The notes under the pieces: model-generated
Seen by the model: the letters and a program-made list of their open reading frames with translations, nothing else
What the model was told of the DNA's origin: nothing
The model's database searches: none
Assembly: GCA_023663815.1 (NCBI GenBank)
Contig: JAMPGS010000016.1
Location: 1-38,107, forward strand
Direction: 5' to 3'
DNA length: 38,107 nt
DNA from: Clostridium sp.
GTDB taxonomy: Bacteria; Bacillota; Clostridia; Lachnospirales; Lachnospiraceae
Translations under genes and position numbers: made by a program
In this document: positions 16,197-25,247 of the stretch, piece by piece
How the letters are laid out: each line of letters begins with the position of its first letter
How positions within the stretch are numbered: the stretch's first letter is position 1

Positions 16197-16294
16197 GACA
16201 GTTAAGCTATTGGCAGTTGACGATTGGCAGTTAAGCCGTCATTTGTTGACCGTGAGCTTATCATTTACTGATTGTCAAATTGTCTTTTGCTGAT
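16197..16294. repeat. Degenerate 14-bp repeat array
   Basis: The first three 14-bp units, GACAGTTAAGCTAT, TGGCAGTTGACGAT and TGGCAGTTAAGCCG (16197-16238), are clearly related. Four further segments continue in phase but with much lower similarity. It lies between the oxidoreductase terminator and the convergent GT39-like gene. Nothing else was recognised in this gap. Confidence 0.55.
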
Positions 16295-16327
16295 TGAATT
16301 ATCATCCGCTGGCATGTCTACAAGAGC

Positions 16328-17917
16328 TTAAGAGACGGAAGCATACAGTATATTGGTATAATTTGATTTATAAACAACCTCATAATGATTTAAAGGAAGA
16401 TAGGAGGATAGGTAAGCTTCCATTTCCTCCAAATCCAGCGCGTTATCGATGTAGATAAGCATACTTTTCTGTTGTTGGAGCTTGGAATCGGAAATGGGAG
16501 CTTTATTTACGCCGTTTATAAAATACAGGCCTTTAAATTGAGGATAATTGACATAGTCCTCCCACATTTTCCAGTAATACTCGTCGCCGGAAATATACAT
16601 GCAGTAATCGGCGGCGCGGGCAATTTCCCCCACAACAGACTGACGCTCTTTCATGTAAGCGGGCTTCATGTTTTGATTACTGATAAAAACGGTGAGGAAA
16701 AGGCTGGCGAAGGTAAGCAGAAGGCAAAGCATCTGCCGGCGGCTGGCTTTGGCAGTCAGGGCATCAATTAAGTATTTTGCCCAGACGGCAATCAAGGTAA
16801 ATATCATTGGTGCGACGGGGCTCACGTAGCGGATAGACACGAAGGGCGAGGCTTTGGACACCCCGTAAAAATAAACTGCCAAAGGAAACGCAAAGACACA
16901 GCCCCTCCAGAGGGCCTTTAGAGTTGCCTTTTTCTTTATCAGGGCAAAAAGAGTTGTCGCGGTAAGGAAAAGCAGAATGATCCACAGGGTTCCCTTAAAA
17001 AGCCCGGCGTTTAATTCTTTCAGCATACTCCACACATCGCCAAACAAGGTCCCCTCTTTCAAAAATTTGTGAACGGCGTCGCGGCCCCTGTATTTAAAAA
17101 AGATATGAGTAAGCATTGCCGGATAAATGGCAATACTGATAACGGCGGAAAGAACCATTGCTGCTATATAGCGCAGGGAATTTTTATACTGTTTTAAAAA
17201 CCAAAGTCCTAAAACAAATATGCCGGATATCAAACACTGATACACAATAAAATAATAATGCGTGAGCGCGCCTGCGATGGTGAAGAGCGTCAATGCAAGA
17301 TAAAATTTCCAGTTAGGCTTAATGGAAAACTCATTGCGGTTCATTTTTTCATAGAGCTTTAAATGAAACCACGTCGTCCATACGCAGATTGCCATCAGGA
17401 TAACGTACATGCGGATAAACTGCACCATATCGATTGCAAGCTGGGAGCAGCAGAAAGCGGTTGACATGGCGAAGGACATGTATTTATTTTTTAAAAAATA
17501 TTGAAGGAGGCGGTATAAACCGACTTGAACAAAAATAAGGAAAAAAATGTTCAGGCCGATTCCAAACCACTTGCTGAATTTTCCTGTAAAAATGGAGCAG
17601 ATAAGGTTGAGAAACAGATAGTAAAGGGGCGGATGCACGTCCATCGCCTGATTTTCAAAAACCATCTTCACATTAAAACGCTCGTTTCCTTCCGCGGTTA
17701 AGGCGTTGGAAAAATAATCCGCCTCATACCATTGCTGGTCGGTAAGATAGGTAATGCCTTTAAAGCTCCCTAATGAACTGGAAGAAAGATAAGAAAAAAC
17801 CTCGTCGCCCTCTAATCCATAGCTCTGCATACCGGCGTGAATGTGCAGACCGACAGTAAAAGCAATGCAAATAATTATCATCAGGCAAAAGAGCCGTTTT
17901 TCTTTCCATCGATTCAT
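16328..17917 (-). CDS. GT39-like (PMT/ArnT type) membrane glycosyltransferase
   Basis: A protein of about 529 residues with around ten hydrophobic segments and a C-terminal soluble domain. The first extracytoplasmic loop has the acidic motif LEGDEVFSYL and, further on, the segment DVHPPLYYLFLNL, the typical layout of GT-C glycosyltransferases of the PMT/ArnT/GT39 group. These use lipid-linked sugar donors on the outside of the membrane. The ATG at 17917 is preferred (GGGAGA about ten bases upstream); the frame extends to a TTG at 17980 without a good ribosome site. It is convergent with the oxidoreductase operon and divergent from the VTC gene. It could decorate a glycan or surface protein; acceptor and donor unknown. 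Confidence 0.82.
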   Translation of the reverse strand: MNRWKEKRLFCLMIIICIAFTVGLHIHAGMQSYGLEGDEVFSYLSSSSLGSFKGITYLTDQQWYEADYFSNALTAEGNERFNVKMVFENQAMDVHPPLYYLFLNLICSIFTGKFSKWFGIGLNIFFLIFVQVGLYRLLQYFLKNKYMSFAMSTAFCCSQLAIDMVQFIRMYVILMAICVWTTWFHLKLYEKMNRNEFSIKPNWKFYLALTLFTIAGALTHYYFIVYQCLISGIFVLGLWFLKQYKNSLRYIAAMVLSAVISIAIYPAMLTHIFFKYRGRDAVHKFLKEGTLFGDVWSMLKELNAGLFKGTLWIILLFLTATTLFALIKKKATLKALWRGCVFAFPLAVYFYGVSKASPFVSIRYVSPVAPMIFTLIAVWAKYLIDALTAKASRRQMLCLLLTFASLFLTVFISNQNMKPAYMKERQSVVGEIARAADYCMYISGDEYYWKMWEDYVNYPQFKGLYFINGVNKAPISDSKLQQQKSMLIYIDNALDLEEMEAYLSSYLPLNHYEVVYKSNYTNILYASVS

Positions 17918-18110
17918 AGCAAGGAGTCTCCCGTAAATTTTCTCTGGGATTAATTTATCATGTTTTCGGCGGTTCGACAACTGGATTATTTAATGGGAAT
18001 ATTTGTTTTGGCGGTTTATAAAAAGTATATATGAAAGGTTATTATTGGTTATAAGCTCAGCCATGACAACCGCATGAATAGGTTTATTGCAAGCTGGCAA
18101 AGGAATAAGG

Positions 18111-18139
18111 TTGCCTTTTTAAAATGTCTACCTTATAAT
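18111..18139 (+). promoter_or_regulatory. Sigma-A promoter of the VTC/DUF4956 genes
   Basis: TTGCCT (18111-18116) and TATAAT (18134-18139) are separated by 17 bases, followed by a 43-base leader up to the TTG start at 18182. Confidence 0.75.
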
Positions 18140-18181
18140 AGACAAAGATAAAAATATAAAAGATAACGGGAGAACGGTGAT

Positions 18182-18877
18182 TTGGAGCAGGAACAGTACC
18201 GGCATGAGTATAAGTATCCTTTAACCCACGGACAAGTTATCATTGAGGACGCCAGAATCAAGACGATAATGTCAAAGGACGCTCATGTGGGGGAGGAAGG
18301 GTACTATAACATCAGAAGCCTTTATTTTGATGATTATGAAAACAGTTGTTATATGGATAACGAAAACGGCGTGGATAATAGGGAAAAATACAGGGTGCGC
18401 ATTTACAATCACAGCACGGACGTGATTCATTTGGAATGTAAGCAGAAAATACGGGGAAAAACCAGAAAGGATTCTTGCACGATTACCTTGGAACAGTGCA
18501 GGCAGTTGATGGACGGCGTTATCCCTGCAGAGATTGCTCCCGACCAGCAGGTGCTTCATAAGCTTTCTTATTTAATGGCGGTGCGCCTTATGAGACCGGC
18601 GGTGATTGTGGATTACGACAGAATCCCTTACGTGTACCGGCAGAAAGACGCCAACGTGCGGGTTACGTTCGACAAAAATATTAAATCCGTGAGTAATGTA
18701 CATTCTTTTTTGGAGGAAAATGTGCAGGGAAGAGGCGTTATGCCGGTGGGACAGGCATTGATGGAGGTGAAATTCGACAGCTTTCTGCCCGATGAAATTT
18801 ATGGGCTTTTGCAGTTAAATGGGCTGTCCGCCAGCACCTTTTCAAAATATTATCTTTGCAGAAAATTTAAAAGCTGA
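18182..18877 (+). CDS. VTC-domain polyphosphate polymerase-like protein
   Basis: A 231-residue protein made of a single VTC (CYTH/triphosphate tunnel) domain. Basic and acidic tunnel residues are in place: HEYKYPL at the start, IRSLYFDDYENSCY, EKYRVRIYN, LECKQKIRGKTRKDS, VIVDYDRIPY, VRVTFDKNI and the C-terminal LMEVKFDSFLPDEI. The family relates to the catalytic part of yeast Vtc4, which makes polyphosphate from ATP. The TTG at 18182 has GGGAG nine bases upstream. It is 74 bases before the DUF4956 gene, its usual partner in Clostridia. The usual third partner, a CotH-type kinase, was not seen in this window. Polyphosphate formation is inferred from the fold, not shown. Confidence 0.88.
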   Translation: MEQEQYRHEYKYPLTHGQVIIEDARIKTIMSKDAHVGEEGYYNIRSLYFDDYENSCYMDNENGVDNREKYRVRIYNHSTDVIHLECKQKIRGKTRKDSCTITLEQCRQLMDGVIPAEIAPDQQVLHKLSYLMAVRLMRPAVIVDYDRIPYVYRQKDANVRVTFDKNIKSVSNVHSFLEENVQGRGVMPVGQALMEVKFDSFLPDEIYGLLQLNGLSASTFSKYYLCRKFKS

Positions 18878-18951
18878 AAAACGGCTCCGCGGCGCGTCTG
18901 GCCGACGCGGTATAGGGAGCGAAAACATAGGAGGAAAGGCAGGGTATTAAT

Positions 18952-19626
18952 ATGAATTTTTCAGATATTTTTAAAAAGGATTTTCTCTCATCTTATACTA
19001 GCGGGAGTATCAGTATTCCGCATATCACCATGGTGCTTTTGATTACGGCGGTAATTGCGGGTTATATATTTATCGTTTACAGGCTTATCACCAAAAAGAC
19101 CTTTTACTCAAAAAATTTTAATATTTCTCTTGCGGCGATTGCCGTGATTACGGCGGGGATTATTTTGGCGGTGCAGTCGAGCATTGTTATTTCGCTGGGG
19201 ATGGTGGGCGCGCTTTCCATTGTGCGTTTTCGCACGGCCATCAAGGAACCCATGGATTTGTGCTTTTTATTCTGGTCTATTGCGGTTGGAATCTGCTGCG
19301 GCGCGCATATGACGGAGCTGGCGGCGGTGCTTTCTCTGGTGCTTACCGTTCTGGTGATTGTCCTTGACAGGCTGCCGGTTGGGCGGGCTCCCATGATTCT
19401 AGTGGCAAATCTCGACAATTCCGCGAAGGAGCCGATACTTACCCAAAAGGTGGGGGAATACTGTAAATATTATAAGGTAAAATCCAGAAATCTTACTATG
19501 GGGCGATGCAATCTTGTGATGGAGCTGCGGGCGGCAAAAGAATATGAAATGATGCAGGAACTTGAAAGGCTTCCGGGCGTGGAGAGCGTGTCGCTTGTAT
19601 CCCACGACGGGGAAGTGACGTTTTAA
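18952..19626 (+). CDS. DUF4956 membrane protein
   Basis: A 224-residue protein with four to five hydrophobic segments in the first 145 residues (MVLLITAVIAGYIFIVYRL, ISLAAIAVITAGIILAV, CFLFWSIAVGICCG, AAVLSLVLTVLVIVLDRL). The family hallmark GMVGALSIVRFRTAIKEP lies between segments. A ferredoxin-like C-terminal cytosolic domain follows (LVMELRAAKEYEMMQEL, then LPGVESVSLVSHDGEV). GGAGG precedes the ATG. It directly follows the VTC gene; the pair is common in Firmicutes and is presumed to work together at the membrane. Function unproven. Confidence 0.88.
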   Translation: MNFSDIFKKDFLSSYTSGSISIPHITMVLLITAVIAGYIFIVYRLITKKTFYSKNFNISLAAIAVITAGIILAVQSSIVISLGMVGALSIVRFRTAIKEPMDLCFLFWSIAVGICCGAHMTELAAVLSLVLTVLVIVLDRLPVGRAPMILVANLDNSAKEPILTQKVGEYCKYYKVKSRNLTMGRCNLVMELRAAKEYEMMQELERLPGVESVSLVSHDGEVTF

Positions 19627-19774
19627 GAAAACGTAAAAGTATAAAATGTATGATGCAACGGTTGCTGCTTGCGAGCAACGAGTCAAAGTTATGCTTGTAT
19701 GACCTTGGCGATTGTCGGTAGGTAGAGTTGACGGCTAAAAATCTATTGATGAATTATAAAATAAGGAGAATAAA
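19627..19774. other. Intergenic gap before the radical SAM gene
   Basis: 148 bases with no gene. Short, loosely repeated words (TTGCTGCTTGCGAGCAACGA, GGTAGGTAGAG) occur but no clear promoter or terminator. AAGGAGAATAAA before 19775 is the ribosome binding site of the radical SAM gene. Confidence 0.5.
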
Positions 19775-20755
19775 ATGTCAGTTAAATTTCATAATTTCGG
19801 AGGAATTATCGGTTGGAATCTGCAGAAAAAATTTCCCAAGCTTTCCTCCGAAAGTTATTTAAAACTTCAATTTCTTTCCAGAAATAAGCTGCAAAAACGG
19901 TATATTGAGCACTTTTTCAGCGGAGAGGAGGCGCCCATGCCGCTGGTGGTGAATCTGGAAACCATCAACCGCTGCAACAGTACCTGCGCTTTCTGCACGG
20001 CTAACAAAAATGCGGAGAAGCGGCCTTACAAGCGGATGGACGAAAAGCTGTTTTACAGCATTATCGATCAGCTTCGGGATTGGGGCTATAAAGGGCACCT
20101 GACGTTATACGGAAATAACGAGCCCTTTTTGGACACTAGAATTGTGGAATTTCACAAATACTGCCGGGAACAGCTTCCCGACTGCTTTATTTTTCTTTCC
20201 ACTAACGGGCTTACGCTCACGGTAGAGAAGGTAAAGGAAATTGTCCCCTATGTGAATCAACTGATTATCAACAATTACTGCAGGGATATGAAGCTTCACG
20301 ATAACGTAAAGGTGATTTATGATTACGCCATGGCGCATCAGGAGGAATTTAAGGATGTGGAGCTGTTGATTCAGATGCGCTACATGGATGCGGTGCTGAC
20401 GAACCGGGCGGGGAGTGCGCCGAACAAGAAGAATACCCAGAAGGTTATCAAGGAAACATGCCTTATGCCCTACACGGACATGTTTATTTTCCCTGACGGA
20501 AGAATGGGAATCTGCTGCTGTGATAATTTCGAGACTTCTACCTTAGCGGATTTGAATATTACTCCGCTGAAGGAGGCGTGGAACGGCAAGCCTTATAGGG
20601 AGTTGCGGGAGGCGATTCGGAACAGCCGCGGGGATTATGGTTTTTGTAAATACTGCGACTTTATTGATGCAGGACTGCGCATGGACGTGGTGGACGACAC
20701 CTTGAAAAATAAAGACGCCAACCATGGTGCAAGACAATCGCTTTTTAGAAAATAA
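19775..20755 (+). CDS. Radical SAM protein with SPASM-like C-terminus
   Basis: A 326-residue protein. The [4Fe-4S]/SAM motif is C67, C71 and C74 (RCNSTCAFC). It is followed by the TIM-barrel signs GHLTLYGNNEPFLD and IFLSTNGLTLT. The C-terminal third has further cysteines around CLMPYTDMFIFPDGRMGICCC and FCKYCD, as in SPASM/Twitch domains that bind extra clusters. This layout fits enzymes that modify peptides, carbohydrates or cofactors. The AAGGAG ribosome site lies seven bases before the ATG. Neighbours are the VTC/DUF4956 genes and a lipoprotein gene that starts 79 bases after its stop; no small precursor peptide gene was identified. The substrate is unknown; a glycan or cofactor role is possible from context. 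Confidence 0.85.
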   Translation: MSVKFHNFGGIIGWNLQKKFPKLSSESYLKLQFLSRNKLQKRYIEHFFSGEEAPMPLVVNLETINRCNSTCAFCTANKNAEKRPYKRMDEKLFYSIIDQLRDWGYKGHLTLYGNNEPFLDTRIVEFHKYCREQLPDCFIFLSTNGLTLTVEKVKEIVPYVNQLIINNYCRDMKLHDNVKVIYDYAMAHQEEFKDVELLIQMRYMDAVLTNRAGSAPNKKNTQKVIKETCLMPYTDMFIFPDGRMGICCCDNFETSTLADLNITPLKEAWNGKPYRELREAIRNSRGDYGFCKYCDFIDAGLRMDVVDDTLKNKDANHGARQSLFRK

Positions 20756-20834
20756 ATTTAGATTTAATATTAAGATGTCCTGCGGGGAAGAAAAAATTCC
20801 CCACTCGGCCAAGAATTTTGAGGGAGGAGTTGCG

Positions 20835-22067
20835 GTGAAAAAGGGCTGCTTTTTAATTCTGCTGACGTTGACTGCGGGAATAGCCACCGCGTGCGGAAGC
20901 AATGAGGAAGATGTCATCGTAAAGGAGCCGGAAGTATATGCAATCGATTCCGGCCAGCCGGAGGACGGAGAAACGGAAGAGGAGAGGACTGCGGAGCAGG
21001 CGGGAACCGCAGGCGAAAAGGGGGAATCCACAGCGGCGGATAACAGCGCGGAGCAAAGCTTGGAGGCGGAGGAGAAGAAAAAGGAGTTTGGAGAAAACTG
21101 TATTGCAGAGCAGACCTTTGAAGCGACGCTCAGCGAGTATGAGGGGGAAATTACCTTTGCTTCTTTTGCGCCTTCAGGGGAGAGGCAGGAATTTTATATG
21201 CAGGTTCTCCAACAGGGAAGAGTCCTTAACGAAATAACCGGCTACATTCCAGAGAGCCTTTTCGGAAAGGAATTTACCGGTTTGGAGGCGGTTTCGTTTT
21301 TTGATGTAAACTATGACGGCAATACGGATATTGCACTGATTGCTTCCTATGGAAACACTAATTATGCGGCGGTTTATTATGGGTTTGCCCCAGATGCGGA
21401 TGAATATGAAAAATATTTTTTGCTGCAGGCGAATCTTTCCGATAATCTGACGGAGGAGCTGAAAGAACCGTCGATTGCGGAAATTCGGAAAGCTTTAACA
21501 GGCGGAAAGGCAAACGGCGAATTTGCCGACTACCGGGAGGCCTATAGGATGGTGAGCAGGCTGTGCGATTTGGAGGACGGGCCGGATGTGACGTACAATC
21601 TGATTGATGTGGACGGAGCTGGCAGTCCGGAGCTGGCCGCCGGGAGAAACGGCTACTATGTAAGCCTTTATGCCTATGAGAACGGGCGGGTGTATACCTT
21701 GATGAATCAATGGGGCTACGGGGCCATGGGAAATACGGGATACGAGTATTGTCCCGGAAAAAACAGCTTGAGGAATTATAACACGGATTATGCCGGGGCG
21801 ATTCTTTATACTACTTACATGACAATCAGCGAACGGCACAGGCTGGATGTGACGGCAGAGATTGTGACATACAATTTTGACGATGTGAACGGAAACGGGA
21901 CGCCCGACGAGGAGGAGATGGAGTCGGCGGGCTCGTACAGCGTCAGCTATATTGATGGCGCGGAAGCTACGGAGGAAGAGTGCGCCGCTTATAGCGCGGG
22001 AGAATACGAGTACATACAAGGGATGATGAGCGGTGAAGAGCTGAGGGCGAAATTACAGGAAAACTAG
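20835..22067 (+). CDS. Lipoprotein with FG-GAP/EF-hand-like calcium motifs
   Basis: A protein of 410 residues starting at a GTG (20835) with GGGAGGAG upstream. The signal peptide KKGCFLILLTLTAGIATAC ends in a lipobox-like ATAC, so Cys at about 19 should be lipidated. Residues about 20-80 are a Glu/Ala-rich linker. The body contains several D-x-N-x-D-G/D-type loops: DVNYDGNTDIAL, DVDGAGSPELA and DVNGNGTPDEEEM. These resemble calcium-binding FG-GAP/VCBS or dockerin-like loops. It is surface-exposed by prediction. It may belong to the same transcript as the radical SAM gene. A terminator follows. No close family is recognised; it may bind a substrate or protein in the envelope. Confidence 0.78.
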   Translation: MKKGCFLILLTLTAGIATACGSNEEDVIVKEPEVYAIDSGQPEDGETEEERTAEQAGTAGEKGESTAADNSAEQSLEAEEKKKEFGENCIAEQTFEATLSEYEGEITFASFAPSGERQEFYMQVLQQGRVLNEITGYIPESLFGKEFTGLEAVSFFDVNYDGNTDIALIASYGNTNYAAVYYGFAPDADEYEKYFLLQANLSDNLTEELKEPSIAEIRKALTGGKANGEFADYREAYRMVSRLCDLEDGPDVTYNLIDVDGAGSPELAAGRNGYYVSLYAYENGRVYTLMNQWGYGAMGNTGYEYCPGKNSLRNYNTDYAGAILYTTYMTISERHRLDVTAEIVTYNFDDVNGNGTPDEEEMESAGSYSVSYIDGAEATEEECAAYSAGEYEYIQGMMSGEELRAKLQEN

Positions 22068-22081
22068 CCGCAAATAAAGTT

Positions 22082-22113
22082 GCCTCCCCGACGTACAGCG
22101 GGGAGGCTTTTTT
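22082..22113 (+). terminator. Intrinsic terminator after the lipoprotein gene
   Basis: A perfect 9-bp stem GCCTCCCCG / CGGGGAGGC with an 8-base loop is followed by T-rich sequence (22108-22113). Confidence 0.9.
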
Positions 22114-22213
22114 AATATACGCAGACCCATGCAGAGGAATATGCCGCAAAAGCAGCGCAGAGCCGCGCGCGGCGAGTAGAGGAAATTTCTCTACTTAATT
22201 TAAGGTATCATAA

Positions 22214-23788
22214 TCAATCAATTTCCGCCTCGTTCTTGGCGGTTTCTTCATGATATTCCTGCTCGGTGTTGACGTTCCAAATATTGGATTTGTCCTTTCT
22301 TCCAGTTAAAATGTTTTTAACCGTCTCGAAGGAAGTCACCATGGAATGGTCGATATTGTTATATCGGTGCTGGCCGTTGCGCCCCACGCAGTAGAGGTTG
22401 TCAATGGAGCTTAAATAGGCGGTCAGCGTGTCGATTTCATTATAGGTATCAAAGTAAGCGGGGTAGGCTTTTTTAACTTTTTCCATATGAGTGTCAAGCA
22501 CCGCGTCCGGGTTGTCAATCAGGCCCAGCTTTATCATTTCTTCCACGCCAATTTTGGAAAATTCCTCCTCGGTCATGTTCCAGAACTCGTCCCCCTCGTT
22601 GACAAAATACTCAAGGCCAATCCAAACGGTATGCTCCAAATCTTGAATCATATAAGGGGACCAGTTGTTGTAAATCTGGAAACGGCCCAGCTTTACCTTG
22701 CGGTCCTGAACGTACACCCAGCAGTCGGGAACAATGTTGCCGACGGTTTTCATGTTGGTTTTATTTTCAAGGTTAATTTTTGGTACGAGAACCCCAAGGG
22801 TCATGTAATCCCTGTAGGGAAGCCCGGCGGCGATTCTGGCGGGCTCGCGGGGCACGTCGTTCATACCGGCCACTAAATCCTTTACAGGCATGGAGGAGAT
22901 AAAGTAGTCGCCTTCTACAGTATATTCTTTTCCGTCTTTTTCATAAGTTAAGGAGGTGAGAATATTCTTTTCGTCTTTGTGGAATTTTGTGACCTTTGCG
23001 TTCTTGATAATGACGCCGCCCAACTTTTCCACCTCGGCGGCGGTCACGTCCCATAGCTGGCCGGGGCCAAGCTTGGGATATTTAAATTCTTCAATCAGGG
23101 AGGTTTCCACCTTGCGGTTTTTCTTGTTCAGCTTTTTTTCAATTATATCCTTTAAGATTGCCGTGATGGACATGCCCTTGGTGCGCTGAGCCCCCCACGA
23201 AGGGTCGATTTCCCTTGGATGGCGTCCCCAGAGGTTTTCCGTGTAATACTCAAAAAACATGGAGTACAGCTTGCGCCCAAAACGGTTGATATAAAAATTT
23301 TCAAGGCTGTCCACCGGCCGTTTGTGAATCAGGGCCGCCAAATAACTAAAGCCCACCTGCATGGTGGTTACAAAGCCAAAGTTCTTAAAAGTTTCTAATT
23401 TTAAGGAAATAGGGTAATCATAGAATTTAGAGTCAAAGTAAATGCGCGACACCCGGCGTCTTGTGAGCATTACTCTGTCCTCCTTTTCGGGGTCGGGGCC
23501 GCCTTTACTAAGAGGCATGGGACGGTTTAGGAGAATGTCGTCATAAGTGGGCGCGCCTTGCATGGGCAGCATTTTATCCCACCACGCGTTGACCTCAGGG
23601 ATTTTGGAAAAGAAGCGGTGTCCGCCCATATCCATCCGGTTTCCTTTATAATTTACGGTTTTGGAAATACCGCCAAAGCAGTTACTCTCCTCAAATACGG
23701 TGACCTCGATATCCTTTGATTTCGTTAAAAGCTCGTAAGCGGCGGTAAGACCTGCGGGACCCGCGCCTATGACAAGTGCTTTTTTCAT
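22214..23788 (-). CDS. FAD-dependent oxidoreductase, UDP-galactopyranose-mutase-like
   Basis: A 524-residue flavoprotein. The N-terminus [15 protein letters not shown] is the FAD-binding Rossmann motif, followed by [31 protein letters not shown], the layout shared by UDP-galactopyranose mutase (Glf) and related amine-oxidase-fold proteins. The C-terminus has [19 protein letters not shown], the FAD-binding signature of Glf-like proteins. It is longer than standard Glf (about 370-390 residues), so it is a relative rather than certain Glf. The ATG at 23788 has AGGAAAGG upstream; the longer frame starting at 23869 is rejected. It is divergent from the DUF6077-like gene, in a surface-glycan region. 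It probably acts on a sugar nucleotide or lipid-linked sugar. Confidence 0.82.
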   Translation of the reverse strand: MKKALVIGAGPAGLTAAYELLTKSKDIEVTVFEESNCFGGISKTVNYKGNRMDMGGHRFFSKIPEVNAWWDKMLPMQGAPTYDDILLNRPMPLSKGGPDPEKEDRVMLTRRRVSRIYFDSKFYDYPISLKLETFKNFGFVTTMQVGFSYLAALIHKRPVDSLENFYINRFGRKLYSMFFEYYTENLWGRHPREIDPSWGAQRTKGMSITAILKDIIEKKLNKKNRKVETSLIEEFKYPKLGPGQLWDVTAAEVEKLGGVIIKNAKVTKFHKDEKNILTSLTYEKDGKEYTVEGDYFISSMPVKDLVAGMNDVPREPARIAAGLPYRDYMTLGVLVPKINLENKTNMKTVGNIVPDCWVYVQDRKVKLGRFQIYNNWSPYMIQDLEHTVWIGLEYFVNEGDEFWNMTEEEFSKIGVEEMIKLGLIDNPDAVLDTHMEKVKKAYPAYFDTYNEIDTLTAYLSSIDNLYCVGRNGQHRYNNIDHSMVTSFETVKNILTGRKDKSNIWNVNTEQEYHEETAKNEAEID

Positions 23789-23893
23789 GCTGTCATATCT
23801 ACCTTTCCTGTGTGAAAATACTGGTAATGAATAATGAACATTGTACCATACATTAAAAATTGTGTCCACTTTTGGGAAAATAAAAGTGAGAGA

Positions 23894-24046
23894 GGCTTGA
23901 GCTTGTCAGGGGAAATTTGCCTTGGATTTATCAGGGGAAGTTATACTAGCGTTTATGGGAAAATTAGTGTAAAATGGGAAAAAATAGGCAATAAATATGA
24001 ATATCGATTTGAAATAGCGGGAAACAAAGAAAGTTTTCAGGAGAAA
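23894..24046 (+). pseudogene. Possible remnant of a GH78 alpha-L-rhamnosidase C-terminal domain
   Basis: The frame at 23894-24046 reads GSYTSVYGKISVKWEK, then NKYEYRFEIAGNKESF. This resembles the C-terminal beta domain of GH78 rhamnosidases, which end with a segment of type SY-S-YG-I-S-W ... Y-Y-EIP-N. The remnant has no start or catalytic part, and its end supplies the ribosome site of the gene at 24051. The identification is by eye; it could be chance. Confidence 0.4.
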
Positions 24047-24050
24047 ATAA

Positions 24051-25232
24051 ATGATGGGAGTATATCAGATATTCAGTTTCATATTATGGCTTTTGGCGAT
24101 ACCCTTCTGTATGGGGCTTCTTTTTCTGCCGCTATTGAATAAAAGCCAGAGAACGCCGGGAACGGCGCTAATCGCGGGGTATATTCTGCAGTTTTTTACA
24201 TTGGAGCTGGTGGGGATACCGGTGGTGCTCTTGACGGTGTATCGCGGATTTTCCACGTTTATCAAATGTTATACGCCGGTGCTTGTGCTCTGCGCCCTTG
24301 GGGGAATCTGGCTCACCTATCTAAAGGGGAAAAAGGGGTATAAATTAAACTTTAAAGGATTCTCTCGACTGAAGGAATACCCGCTGGAGGGAAAAATTAT
24401 GTTCCTTTTGTTTCTTGGCCTTGTGGGCTTCCAGCTTTATATGGCCTTTACCAGAGCATCCTTTGACGGGGACGACGCCTACTACGGCGTGCAGGCGGTA
24501 ATAGCCCAGCAGAAGGATACGCTTTATAGAATCAATCCCTATACGGGCCGGAGCGCGCCCTTGGACGTGCGTCATGCGTTGGCGCTTTTTTCCATTTGGG
24601 AGGCCTACGTGGGCAGCATGGGAAATATTCACGCCACCGTGGCGGCCCACAGTGTGATTCCCCTTGCGCTGATACCTCTCACCTATATTTTATATTATCA
24701 GATTGGAAGAATTCTTTTTAAAAATAAAAAAGAGCTGCTCCCCATGTTCATGGCGCTAATTGCGCTGTGGCAGATGTTCGGGGCCGTTTCCATTTACACG
24801 GTGGAGACGTTTTTCTTAACCCGCACATGGCAGGGAAAGTCCTTTGCAGGCAACTTTGTGATACCGGCGGTTTTGTGGATATTTTTCAGCCTGTTTGGGC
24901 AGGAGCGGGAAAAGGGCGAAACGCTGCAGCTTAAAGAAGGGTGGAAAATTGTGGAGACGGGCCGCTCTCTGGCGGGCCATGTGCCGGAATTGGATACGGC
25001 GGGCGGGCAGAAAGGGCTTTGGATTTTGCTTGCATGTTTGAATTTGGCGGGAGGGGCGAGCAGCTCTCTGGCAATTTTTTTAAGCTGTCTGATGACGGCA
25101 GGCTTTGGATTTTTGTTTGCCTTGAAGGAAAAAAAGTTTAGCATACTGGTAAAAGCCGGGCTGGCCTGTATTCCCGGCGGGGCTTATGTGGCGCTTTACA
25201 TGGCGCTGACTCACGGAATACTGGTTTTATAG
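24051..25232 (+). CDS. GT-C-like multi-pass membrane protein, N-terminal part (DUF6077-like)
   Basis: A 393-residue protein with at least nine hydrophobic segments (FSFILWLLAIPFCMGLLFLPL, FTLELVGIPVVLLTVY and others). A loop before the middle holds RASFDGDDAYYGVQAV, an acidic loop resembling the catalytic loop of GT-C glycosyltransferases. I believe the family is DUF6077, from memory. The ATG at 24051 has AGGAGA nearby. The frame stops with TAG at 25230-25232, but the following gene lies in the same frame 15 bases later, with a fresh ribosome site. The pair may be one gene broken by a nonsense change or two deliberately split parts (see findings). It acts in the membrane; a glycan-assembly role is likely but unproven. 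Confidence 0.75.
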   Translation: MMGVYQIFSFILWLLAIPFCMGLLFLPLLNKSQRTPGTALIAGYILQFFTLELVGIPVVLLTVYRGFSTFIKCYTPVLVLCALGGIWLTYLKGKKGYKLNFKGFSRLKEYPLEGKIMFLLFLGLVGFQLYMAFTRASFDGDDAYYGVQAVIAQQKDTLYRINPYTGRSAPLDVRHALALFSIWEAYVGSMGNIHATVAAHSVIPLALIPLTYILYYQIGRILFKNKKELLPMFMALIALWQMFGAVSIYTVETFFLTRTWQGKSFAGNFVIPAVLWIFFSLFGQEREKGETLQLKEGWKIVETGRSLAGHVPELDTAGGQKGLWILLACLNLAGGASSSLAIFLSCLMTAGFGFLFALKEKKFSILVKAGLACIPGGAYVALYMALTHGILVL

Positions 25233-25247
25233 TTTGGAGGAGAGATT

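Noticed and set aside
17918-17980. Longer start (TTG) for the GT39-like gene
   Set aside because: No ribosome binding site and a charged, non-family N-terminus; the ATG at 17917 fits better.
23834-24142. Intact 102-residue gene overlapping the start of the DUF6077-like gene
   Set aside because: No ribosome site, overlap with a better gene, and only its middle part resembles a known domain; treated as remnant.
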